The notes below the pieces were generated by a model. It was given only the letters and a program-made list of their open reading frames with translations. It was not told the DNA's origin and searched no databases. A stretch of DNA of 64,000 nucleotides from Daphnia carinata (lineage: Eukaryota; Arthropoda; Branchiopoda; Diplostraca; Daphniidae): NCBI RefSeq assembly GCF_022539665.2, contig NC_081331.1:1212501-1276500 (forward strand), in the 5' to 3' direction. The translations under genes were made by a program, and so were the position numbers. Below are positions 12,001 to 22,010 of the stretch, in pieces (the first letter of the stretch is position 1; every line of letters starts with the position of its first letter).

Positions 12001-12761
12001 TACCACGAAATTCCCTCTTTATGGCGAGGACGACGTAAGGCTCTCTCGTTCGTTTACAACTAAAGCCGGCGAAATTTTTAATTTGCTTTTTTGCTACCCC
12101 CGTTGCTTGATGAAGGAATTGAACTGTTTCCATTCATCACCACTTTCCTTTGCTGTTTGTTAATTAACATGGAATACGGCATTCTCATTGGCGCTCAGAT
12201 GCATTTGTTAATGTTGGCATATGAAGGCAGCCGGTCGAAGTCTACTTTAACGCGCTACAAGGTAAAACGCATAATCATTTCACGTCTTGGCAAAAAAATA
12301 AGGGGAGTGTTTGTGCTAATGACAATTAACGCAACAGGAAGCTGACGAGGAACGTGTCGTTTTGCAAGCGGACCGCAACCTCTATTTCCCGTCGGTGGAG
12401 CGATTTCGCAACGCGTTGACCAAAGTGTCCATCGACGTCGAAACGAAAAACCGAGTCGTTGTTCTGGATATGGGAAGGGTCAATCAGATTGATCACACCA
12501 CACTCAAGGTAAAACTATTTTTGCTTAAAATGGCGATGGCTTGTGTCAACTTTGTTGGAGAACTCTATTTTATTCATGTTCTCAAACCAGATGCTGCAAT
12601 CCATTTTGGCAGCATGGGATAAAAAGGAGGAGAAATATTGTTTCGCCAATGTCAGCGATCATCTCAAGCGAGTTTTGAGTTCAATTCTACCGAAAGGTGT
12701 ACCGATGTCTCGTCCAGTTCTTCCATCTACGGATACTACAATTTCCTTCGGTAAGATATAA
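9002..12761 (+). CDS. SLC26 family anion transporter, copy 2, 11 coding exons
   Basis: Predicted anion transporter with STAS domain, paralogue of copy 1. Exons: 9002-9116, 9966-10372, 10471-10666, 10780-11000, 11097-11268, 11339-11560, 11654-11815, 11894-12034, 12116-12261, 12338-12508, 12591-12761, giving 707 aa. The first exon (starting MPATFTTMGRFDSAI, context aaaATG) ends in phase 1 and joins in frame to 9966. An internal start at 9983 would shorten the N-terminus. Landmarks: AGFTVALTAIPQGIAYG, ITMGPTAVMALM, FISAPVISGFCSAAAV, ILEQVAIAKAF, PLTASFSRSS with Ser479-Arg480, STAS from about 594. Nine introns match copy 1 in place and phase, and all nine are 70-113 nt. The end is ambiguous: unspliced it stops at 12761, but a good donor at 12751 and acceptor at 12872 would replace the last residues with SFVP and stop at 12880. 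Copy 2 has a longer acidic, Ser-rich N-terminus than copy 1. Substrate unknown; Ser at the anion site is shared with prestin-type members. Confidence 0.95.
9117..9965 (+). other. First intron of SLC26 copy 2 (849 nt)
   Basis: The donor is GTGAGA at 9117 and the acceptor ends at 9965 (ttcttcag). This is the only long intron in copy 2 and the only one without a counterpart in copy 1. It carries the CTCF-like motif at 9310 and no convincing coding sequence. The open frame starting at 9839 runs across the acceptor and is not a separate gene. Confidence 0.7.
9310..9322 (+). promoter_or_regulatory. CTCF-like motif (CCAGTAGATGGCG)
   Basis: CCAGTAGATGGCG matches the core of the animal CTCF motif (CCASYAGRKGGC) at every position. 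It lies in the first intron of SLC26 copy 2. The same 11-mer CAGTAGATGGC recurs at 33283. Binding is not shown by sequence alone. Confidence 0.4.
10730..10742 (+). repeat. C13 homopolymer
   Basis: Thirteen consecutive C lie in the 113-nt intron between SLC26 copy 2 exons 3 and 4, 37 nt before the acceptor. It is prone to length change and sequencing error but does not affect the reading frame. Confidence 0.9.
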
Positions 12762-12880
12762 AAAGGGACCTTGCATGTTCATTTAGTGTGATGACCATGT
12801 GTGGATGTGCGAGTTTTCACTTGATGGTTATTTGCTTGTTTGTTTTTGTTTTCCTTTTCCGCCTTGTTCTAGTTCCCTAG

Positions 12881-14961
12881 AGAAAATGCGGAGCGTGAAA
12901 AGCGGACGCGGAACTGCAGTAGTGGTCAAATGGGATGAAATGAATCAAATCAAATCAAAGTTTTTATTTTCCCGTGCTATTAATTAATGTTTATCTCTCG
13001 TTTGCTAATTATGAATGTTGGAGCGAGTAAGCACTCGGTCTGAATGTTTTTTTAAAATGTAAATATTGGTCAATGTGCTAAAACTCATCACTTGTTTTGT
13101 GTCATGTGACCGTTCGGAGTTGGTTCTTTATTTACTGAGCGTTTATGCCATTCAATACACGGAGATTTTTCTCTACTTTCGTTGGACATTTTATCTTAAT
13201 CAAGTTATCAGTTAATGGATCTTTTTCATTGCAAGGCGGATGTGAAAAACTAACGGAATAAGAGCTCGAGGACAGAAATGTTTTCAAATTCAGTTACGGT
13301 CTATTTCGCATTACACGTGTAGATCCCTGAAAAAAATTTAACGACAGTCCCTGGCCATTTTCGTGTTGTTTGTATACAACATGACTTCACAATTTTTCTT
13401 AAGTTCAGAAGAAAAAAATGAAACGCTTGAATTTTAGGAGGAAAAGAGTTTGAAGGCCGCCCAAACCAGTTATACACGCAGTGGCTGGCGTGCGGGCAAA
13501 GCCCTATTGCATTAGGTGTACCCAGCATAGCCTATAGGACAATCAGGCAAGAAATGCCTTTCGGAAACGACCTTGGGACGTGACGGTGGCGTGATTCTTG
13601 AATTTCAACAGAAAACAGACGTCAGACGTGGTTTCCTTTCTTCATCCTCAGTTTTTATTTTCGACCTCTTCACGCCCATTTGGTTGTGAAAATGTCTTAT
13701 AGAGTAATACCATGCACTGTCGGGCGCGTGAATGAATGCCATTGAAAAAAAAAACGAAAGTATTACTAGAGCGGCGTATCCGGTTTTTACGGTGAAACAA
13801 TAGCACCTGAAATAGCGAGCAAACAGGAAGCGCATTTGAATGTTCATTTATTTGTTTGGCCATCAAGTATCCGTGTCGTTGAACTGCAAACTGATGTAAA
13901 TGACTGGCGTTAATTGAACGCAACGGGCCTTCACGGGAGCGAAGGCTCGAAGGGCTTTTCCCTTCCAAGTTTGCAGGTCATCAAGAAGTAAAAAAAAAAG
14001 GAATTTCGATGCGCTTTGTGAACTTTGTAAAACTGGTTTAGCGTTTTGATTCGAGAATTCTCCAATAACCTAAAAAAGCTTGAGGTCAATTTTGCGCCAC
14101 AGTATTGCTTGACCGGAATTTCGCTAAATTGCCTTCACCCTACATTTCACCTTTGGGGAATGACGCTTGATATGAACTGCGATGACAAGGAAGCGGGGCA
14201 CGAGCTTCTAGAAAGTTGTTTTCACGAAAGTGTAACACAAAAGTAGAAACATTGTAGGCCAAACGTTATGTATGCCATCCAAAATCTTGTGGCAGCTTTC
14301 CATACGAAGCCTAGCCATATGAGGAAGGAAAAAAAGCGCATTAAATCTCATCCTAGACATCTAGTGAGTACGTCAGAATATTCTGCGGGAATGGCGTCAG
14401 GCGACCACGCCCTGAAATTAGCCTTTAGCCTTCAGTTCTGACAATTCGGAGTAGAAGATCGTTTACGGAAAAAGATGCCAATAAAGCCATTCTTAATACA
14501 AATGTCATGCAAATGCATAACGCGACAAGATTCGCAAATCCCTTAAATGAACTTGAGACTGGTTTTGGGGCCTTGGATTACCGAAATTGCACCAACTCAA
14601 AAAATAAAAACAAACTGAAGCTCGACGGTTCCCCGCAATAATTCTTGGAAATTGATTCTAAAAACGGACTGTAGCGATTGTGGTCTGCTCATTCCAGTCT
14701 TAGAGCTCTTCCAAGGTTATGGTTTGGGAGAAGCAACCTTCCAATAGGGAATCTACCATTGAAAGTCATTGCTGCGATGGGGTTACTTCTCCGGAAGAAT
14801 CCGAGGTCGTCAAGAACGAGCCACAGAAATATCAAATTATCTGGTAAGAAAATTGTCGAGCACATACAAATTTATTCCGCCATTTGCGCACGAGCTTAGC
14901 CAGTTTCATCTGTTATTTGTCGCTTTTTTTTTGGTTAGTTATTTAAAATAATAAATCTGCC
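12881..14961. other. Spacer between SLC26 copy 2 and the decayed third copy
   Basis: No gene is supported. No AATAAA was found close after the copy 2 stop. Open frames on the minus strand at about 13.6-14.0 kb overlap each other in different frames and resemble no family. The segment at about 14790-14840 could encode SGRIRGRQE, which faintly recalls the basic N-terminal region of SLC26 copy 2, but this is too weak to call. Confidence 0.5.
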
Positions 14962-15560
14962 TATTGCGATTATGTGGCCGGAATGACCGTAACGCTTGCG
15001 GCTTTTCCACAAGCCAACGCCCATGGAGCCGCCGCTGGTGGCCTTTTGGTGCAGGGAACGCTTTACGTGTTTTTATGGTTACATTGTTTTTATTTGCTAT
15101 TTTTGTTTCTTATAGGTGCTATAAATTACTGCCTTCGGTACGCTCTATTTAAGGTTTTTGGATGAGCGTTTTTTGTTTCCCTTCATTTTGTATTGGGTTC
15201 CGTGAGTCCCTGCCCCGGCCAACCCCGAGGTGGTCCTAAATGCTTTACGATTATTATGAATGCGTGTTTAAGGGTAAGGCTATCCTGTTCACCTTTTTGG
15301 ATAGTGGCATATTTGGAACGGCATTGATCGCCGACTCTCTCTCAGTTTGAGCACGGCAGTTTTAAAAAATCGTGAATGCTATTTTTGCATCGGGTTTCGT
15401 GCGGATTGTCGTGTCTTCTAAACCCTATCCACTTCGCACTCTCCCTTTGCTTTTCGTAAACAAACTTTCGGTTTAAAACACGAAACATTTCCGGGGTTCT
15501 TCGCGATATGGTTCTTCCACGAACGTAAGGAAATTAACTGGCCATTCACGCGTAAGAGGC
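14962..15560 (+). pseudogene. Decayed third SLC26 copy (remnants of exons for TM1 to about TM5)
   Basis: Three blocks follow the order of the intact SLC26 exons on the same strand. Block 1 (14962-15054) reads VAGMTVTLAAFPQANAHGAA against MAGFTVALTAIPQGIAYGAV in copy 2. The expected donor GT after CAG is GG at 15055. Block 2 (about 15157-15350) holds AFFVSLHFVLGSVS, then in another frame AILFTFLDSG, matching AFAGPFIYALLGSVS and AIILSFVSGC. It begins with an in-frame TGA at 15163 and carries a frameshift. Block 3 (about 15393-15560) starts GFVRIVVSSKP and contains FRGSS, matching GFIMDFISAPV and FRGST, with an in-frame stop and three codons fewer between them. Stops, a frameshift and a lost donor make this a pseudogene. 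The later exons (transport core and STAS) were not found. Confidence 0.78.
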
Positions 15561-18220
15561 AGAACTTTCTTCCTTATTGTCCTGTAATTTCTTTTGAAAG
15601 TAGCTGTAAACGCATTGTTCACAATTTTTATAAGCTCTAAAACGAAACAAAGGGAAAGAATTATATGCGAGAGCAACTTTTATATCACTTACTTCAATGA
15701 AATTAATTAAGAATAGGACGTAGATCTAAAGCATTCGGTGCCTTCTGTATCGTGCCGTCAAAAAAGAAATAGTTTTGCTGGTTCATTCAACTTGATGAAA
15801 TGCCTTAGCGTCGTTTATGCATGCTGGTCTATTCGACAGACGAATTGGCTATCACGGTGACATTAAGAAAGTCGCTGTTATTCTAACAATGATTTCTATG
15901 CATTATTCATTACCCATGTCATTTCTACGACTACCAAAATGCAAGCTCGTGTCGTTCGCAGCAGGTTGCACCTGCCAATTCACGTGGCCATTGCGGGGTG
16001 GGGACCACAAGCGTTCATCAGCTCAGCTACGTAACCTTGGGCAACGCGTTAAGATGTCAAAGCTAGACTTGCCCTCGTGCCGGTTATGACCATATTTGTG
16101 CAAATTGTAATCGTTCAAACCAGTAAAATGAATACGACGAAATGAATCAGTAACATTGGGGACTTATGGTTTTATGCTGGACCTTGTTCTAGACCATTGA
16201 ACAAGCTTCAAGAGCTGGCCCACTTTGTTTGGGTGAATATCACTTCCAGTTCTTCTGAATCAGCCCTGGCTCTGCAGCACCTGACCACAAATGAATGTTG
16301 CTTATGGTTAGATCATTGAAATTAATGTCGGTGGATAATTCTTGAGAAGTAAGTGTTAAGATGCTATGATCGTAGCCGTCATCTTGTGCGTTCTGGATTC
16401 CGGAACTAGTAAGTTTGTTACCGAACGAACGCTAATAACGTCCTACTCGCACAATGTTGGGGTTCCTCGATCAATTGATAATTCACCGATAGTGCGCCTT
16501 TCATTGAAATGGATGAGCGGATCTGTCGAATCCAACTTGGAAGCTTTTGCGTACACCATGATATGATATGACCCCATTTAAAGTTTGATAAAGCTATTTC
16601 TACTTCATAACAATATTTCGTCACGTAGCCTAAAGCAATGCCGACAACGCTAAGATGACGCTGATGTTGTAACGCTTGCCTTATTCGATACCAAGGTCTA
16701 AACTGCATAGTTTAATAACAAAGTTGTTTTTCTCTGCAGTAGAGTTGTCGAAGGAATCCAATTGTACATCCAGCTAAAATAATAAAATCAAATAGTTGCC
16801 CATTTTGGGCTATCGCTGCCGTGACTTACGTATTCAGCTTCCGTGGAATGTACGAAGCTACTGATTGATAGCCTACATCAATCAGAATTTAATTCAGAGG
16901 TAGAATCGGTGCTTTGGTTACTTTTACAGATCATGTGCACGCAGTATTGGCTGAAATGAAGCACCTTCTTTTATCTTTCGAAGAAAATAGGGCTTTTATT
17001 TCACTTGAGTTTCTCATGTGAAACACAAATAGTTTATGACGGCATTCAAATGTTGACATTCACACATTCTCGTTACTTTACCTCCTTCTTGACAACAAGT
17101 ATTTCTTGTTATTTATCCTGTGCCATGCTCCAGAGTGAAAGTGAATGGATTGAATTGTGCACATAACGTACGAAAGTAAAAGAACAAGCTTTTGTGACGT
17201 GCTGTCGTTCCTAATTTTCGTCACAGATATTCGCATGACTAAGTAGTGAAAACATGAAATACAACCACGTCCTCTTCATTAGATCGCTAGAAACCAAAAT
17301 ATCTTACCCAACCTGTTAACTGACTATTGTTTCGGATAAGTGACATTTCAAAAAAAGTTTTGCTTCTTTAGGTCAATGTTTTGCTATTTTTCTTACCATT
17401 GCCGTCCTTTTTATTATTGTACAAAAACGCAAACGAAAAAACGCAAAAAGCATATTTTCGGGATGAACATTGTATCTCCAGAAAAGAAAGTTTTGATGCA
17501 CGGAATTAACTGTTAGCACTTACATAGCTAAAAGTTAATTACTGGTTATAAGGTACAATTGGGTTTCTAATGAGCTAGACGTCATGTCTGGAAAATTGGG
17601 ATTAGGACAGTAAAAAGGAAAATAAGGTGGAGTAAAGAAAAGGTATCAAATAACATGCAAAAAGAAAAGAAGAAAACAAAAGGGGAAAAAGCTCAGAAAA
17701 GTAAAGAAATAGATTCAACCTTTAGATGTAGAAAGATAGGAAGGCACTTTTGATAATTCAGTTAGTCGTGATACTTTTGGTTTAAAAATAAATACAGTTT
17801 GAGTGGGTTCCATCGGCTGTGCTAGCTTATAAGAATTAAGCCCCTCATCAGCTGTCATTGGATTGGAGCATCCCACTGTAAAGGGCACTGAAGAAGGAAG
17901 TAAAATTTTAGAAATTTAGGGCATTGTGATGTTTCCCTTCAACACCAAATGTACTACATGTATGACATAAATTATTAATTTTTATTTATGGAAAATCATA
18001 GATTTAGCTGGAATGGAACGTGGGTTTAAGCCTTTGCGGGGGAGTTTCTCAAGACACATGGTAACAAATGAGACAAAAATAGGACATAACGAACATCCCC
18101 TTGATTGTCTCAAAGCTATCCAGTAAACTACTGTGGTAAATGAATCAATACACACTAACGAATGTGCTGTCTCCTTTCATTTCCATTGATGGTCACTTCT
18201 ATTTATAAACACATCAAGTG
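15561..18220. other. Spacer after the SLC26 remnant, with one possible further scrap
   Basis: At about 16800-16851 the frame WAIAAVTYVFSFRGM resembles the SLC26 copy 2 exon 5 segment VIAYVFEIYG and may be a scrap of the third copy (low confidence). A nearly homopurine stretch lies at about 17611-17712. No other gene is apparent. Confidence 0.45.
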
Positions 18221-18484
18221 TATAAAGTGGCATGGAGGATACAGAGCCACTAGTATCATGTCTTGATAGGCCTGGCCAATTTTCTTTCATTGATCTCGAC
18301 TTTTTTTTCAAATTAAACTCTCTACGCGGAAGCTTGCACTGCGCAACTGCCGATGTGGTGTGAAGAGAGGCAAATGGTAATTCAAAAAGAAAAAAAAAAG
18401 AAGCCGGCTCTGCCGGAGGATCAACTCCCGTCCCACGGAAATTGCCCAGTTGCAGAGGTATCACCGACAGGTTGTATTATACTG
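18221..18484 (+). promoter_or_regulatory. Candidate promoter and leader exon for the allatostatin-CC gene
   Basis: TATAAAG at 18221 is followed by TCATGT at 18256. A textbook donor CTG|GTAAGTGAG sits at 18484/18485. The allatostatin-CC coding exon has an acceptor (gaaatgcag) ending at 19538, so a non-coding first exon of about 230 nt from here is plausible. The segment contains a short open frame that would then be a uORF. The link to the downstream gene is inference. Confidence 0.3.
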
Positions 18485-19561
18485 GTAAGTGAGTCCATTC
18501 AAGGATACTTAGATTTTGTGAAGCGGCGTTACTGAAAACGTTCCTGGGTGTCAGTTCACTCACAGAAACGTACCTGGAACGAACAGGTACCATAAAGAAA
18601 GATATAGTGTTTAATGGTGTTGGAAAAGTTTTGATTTTCACGTTTTTTTTTTCAACTATAGAAATGTTAAAATTGTAAAGCATTTCCATTTGTGAACGGT
18701 TGAATACTGTGTAAGTGTTTAAATTATGTCATTGACTTTAAATGTATTCAACTTTCAACTAATTGGCGCTGGAAGGTAAACACTGTTTTGGTATAGCTAC
18801 CAGAGGAAACAGCTTGCGCAATCCTAGAGGTTGTTAGTTAAGGAAACATAGAAACAACTGCTAATTGCACCTTTTGACTTGGTGACTTTTTAGAGGTACA
18901 CGTAACAAGATTTTTATGAACGAAATCGATTCGCTCTTACCACCAACACATCTTGGGGTAGCATGAACCCAACAGTCTGTTTATTCATTCCGAGAATATT
19001 TGAATTATTTGATCACAAATGAATATATTGTGTTTTAGCATGAAAAACGACAAACTCCGTCTTAGGTTGTTTCATCGTTCTAATTCGTCGCAGTGTCTCG
19101 AATAACCGTTTTTAGCTTTAGAGTCATTGGCAATATAAGGTTACATGACCTTGTGTAGAAATACGGAATAAAACAATGTTGTATGGGCACACGCTTTGAG
19201 GCCACCAGATTCCATTCACTAAAAAAAAAAGAATGTTCGTGGGGATTCGGAGAAATACCTGATGAGATTTGATCATTTTAGCCTGTCTATGCCACATCGT
19301 TTTCTTCGGCCTCAACCTAAATTTACGTAATTTTCTAAATTTTATTTGAATCGGCTAAGACCTAAATCAATAACATCATTTTCCTGTGTTGCACCGGCAA
19401 ATGGGGAATGTAAGCCCGTAAGTAGTCGCATACAAACACGGAAAAAACAAAAAAAAACGGCAAAATATTTCCCCAATGCAAAATGTTGAGATGTAAATGT
19501 TTGCGACTAATTCAATTCATGGTTTCTTATGAAATGCAGGAGCAGAGATATAGTAAAAATC

Positions 19562-22010
19562 ATGTTGATGAGAAACCAAGAACTCAAAACTTCGGCTTGC
19601 TGCATTCTCATCTTCACTATCATCGTAGCTAATAGCGCAACCGGAGCTGCATTGGAAGGGCAAGTTGAAGATCGATCAACAGATGAGATGAAAGATTGGC
19701 GTCAGCCTTTACCGACAGTGAGTATTTCAGTTAATCATCGATGCGCATTAACCACCTATTATTTACCATGTAAACACCATTTAAAAATTCAAACATCTTG
19801 TGGTGAAGAACGCGGGCATGGCAGTTTTTTTGTTTTTGATTTTTTGCTTTATTGATTGCCATTCACAAAACATTTCAAAATATGGGGCTGCTTTTCATCA
19901 CTACAATTGGATGTGACTGTCATTGAGAATACGAATTGTTTATTTCGCAAAGTGGTAGAAGCGGGGATTAGGAGGAAGGTTGGGGCAACTCCTTTAGTAT
20001 TATTAATTACTAATTATTTCCACTTGCAGATTGTGTGGGATTAATCCCTTCATACTGTATATTAAGACCAATACCCGAATTACAGGCTAACACAAATTTA
20101 CCGTTGATTAGCTAGTGCAATATAGTACGCTGATATAAAACTACAATTTACATTAATTTAGTATCCGTTAAAAAACGTTTACAAATATCTGTTGTCGCCT
20201 TCCAGTTTACCAGCCATTTCATTGGACTTAATTCTACGTAGGTTTCCCGAAGACAATTGATCTGAGATATTAAAACTACTTGAAAAGAAGAAGAGAAACT
20301 GATGCCGTGTTTGCACGATTGTCGTACGTAAATAGAGAGAGAGAGCTGGTCCATAGCGTGCCATAAAATATTTTTATGGAAGTTAATTCCACACACACAA
20401 TTATCAACACAGTGGCTTTAATTACTATGCTATGAGGTAGTAGAGCGTATTCTTTTAACCAAACCTCTCTATCTGAATATTCAAATGAACCAAGGTGCTT
20501 TTAAAGAAAATAGCATGCATGCAACTCGTTTACATAGTAATATTCAAGAAACATAGCCTGCACTCACATAAGCCATTATTCAATATTCAGGCCTATAAAA
20601 GAAAACGAAGACTCTTGTAACTGAAATGCCAGAGATATAGTATAACGACTGATTCTTGAATTAGGGGACAAGCAACAAAGCTGTGTACAACAACAAACCG
20701 TTCTTCTAACCAATAAAAACAAAAGAAGTAACAACAATAGCTTGATGTTACTTGAATTAGAAAGTAGATAAAAGGCAGGAAACTGTATAAGGCTCATTGA
20801 GAACTAGTGAATCTTTTTTCTTTTGCTCTTTGTACAATATGAACTAGGAGAATGTTGTAGAGAGTTTATTCGGTACGGCGTTGTCTCAACACAGCATGTT
20901 ATTAAGAAAAACCCAAAAGCTTTACAAGTTAGAATTTTCTACCTTTGCTTTCCTATACATTTCAGATGGGAAGAGAAAGATCTGATTTTAGTTCCCATGC
21001 TTTACTCCACCACTTCTTTTTTTTGACACATTTTCTACATTGACTTGCCAGCTCGTTTTAACACAAAATATCACAATTTTATTTGTTTTTACGACAGGTT
21101 AAACGGTCAGTTGCTTTGCTTAACAAACTCGTGATGGTTGCTCAGCGTGCAAACAACTACAAGTCACGACATCAACAGCAATATCCGCTGAGTGTGCATC
21201 AATCGAGTCAATCAAAGGATTTTAATGAGATAACTCAACACCGAGAAGCCGACCAATTATCGAAACACTCAGCTGAAAGCACAAATGACGACCCGTTTAC
21301 CCAACAGAAGGCTTTTGCGCTGCCTCGCGTAAGTTGTTGTGCCGAATTTTTCTTTTTTTTTATACAGTGTCCGATCAGAGTATGGGACTGGTTGCTATAC
21401 GCATTAAATAGAACTTAGCGATAAGAAGATATTCTCAAGTTAAGATTGGGTCCGATTGGTTGCTCTCTTGGGAAACGCTAGAAAATGTTTCGGTTGAAGT
21501 TGTCCTCCGTAGTTTTTTTTTTTTTCAGAATCCCTTTAAACTTTGTGCCTCTATTTACGAAGTAAAAAGTTGTGCGCTGTTTTTCAGCCAACGTCAATAA
21601 CGGCTATTGGTATTCTCCGTACAAGTGGTTGGCGTATACAAAGCAGATTCCATATATGTATATATATATATACTCCTTTGGTAGGAAGTGGTAAAATCCA
21701 ATTGAAGCTCGTGTTTGCCTTCCGCTAACCAGCACAATTGCCTAGAAACTAATGGAAAGCTGGAATTGCTTTACTATGTAGAAAAAAAATATAAATTGTT
21801 GTGATGTAATTTATTTTGTGTCCCTAAACAGCAGAATTCAACAATGCCTTTTGTTTGTTAAAGAAAAATAGCACATTTATGACATAGCTAATGATGTAAA
21901 CTCAGTAACCTTGCATTTTTGGTACGCAGATGGCATTTGAACGGCGTGGGCAATCGTCACAGCGAGTCTTCTGGCGATGCTACTTCAACGCTGTTTCCTG
22001 CTTCCGCTAA
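19562..22010 (+). CDS. AstCC: Allatostatin-CC (double C) neuropeptide precursor, 3 coding exons
   Basis: Secreted prohormone of 155 aa giving one disulfide-bridged C-type allatostatin. Exons: 19562-19717, 21098-21328, 21930-22010, all introns GT-AG in phase 0. Residues 1-29 are a signal peptide with core ACCILIFTIIVANSA. Exon 2 holds the propeptide helix SVALLNKLVMVAQ. Exon 3 carries ERR, then GQSSQRVFWRCYFNAVSCF (136-154), then a final Arg and stop. Cleavage after the Arg pair and removal of the last Arg by carboxypeptidase would leave a free acid C-terminus, as known for double-C allatostatins. Cys146 and Cys153 would pair. CYFNAVSCF is the family core. ATG 19562 is chosen because it directly precedes the signal peptide and follows an acceptor ending at 19538. 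AATAAA at 22101 is 91 nt after the stop. It lies 2.3 kb upstream of the allatostatin-CCC gene on the same strand. Confidence 0.94.
19718..21097 (+). other. Intron 1 of the allatostatin-CC gene (1380 nt)
   Basis: The donor is GTGAGT at 19718 and the acceptor is acgacag ending at 21097. No coding exon is recognised inside. An 11-nt let-7-like string at 20433 was examined and rejected as a microRNA. Confidence 0.8.
21329..21929 (+). other. Intron 2 of the allatostatin-CC gene (601 nt)
   Basis: The donor is GTAAGT at 21329 and the acceptor is tacgcag ending at 21929. It contains a TA dinucleotide run at about 21652-21672 and no coding sequence that I can support. Confidence 0.85.

Noticed and set aside
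16366-16420. Frame MIVAVILCVLDSGTSKF, resembling the SLC26 segment ILEQVAIAKAF
   Set aside because: Identity is mostly hydrophobic residues, and it lies before the other possible late scrap at 16.8 kb, out of exon order for the third SLC26 copy.
20433-20443. TGAGGTAGTAG, identical to the first 11 nt of let-7 microRNA
   Set aside because: The rest of the mature sequence does not match and no complementary arm lies within hairpin distance. An 11-nt match is not improbable in 128 kb of double-stranded sequence.
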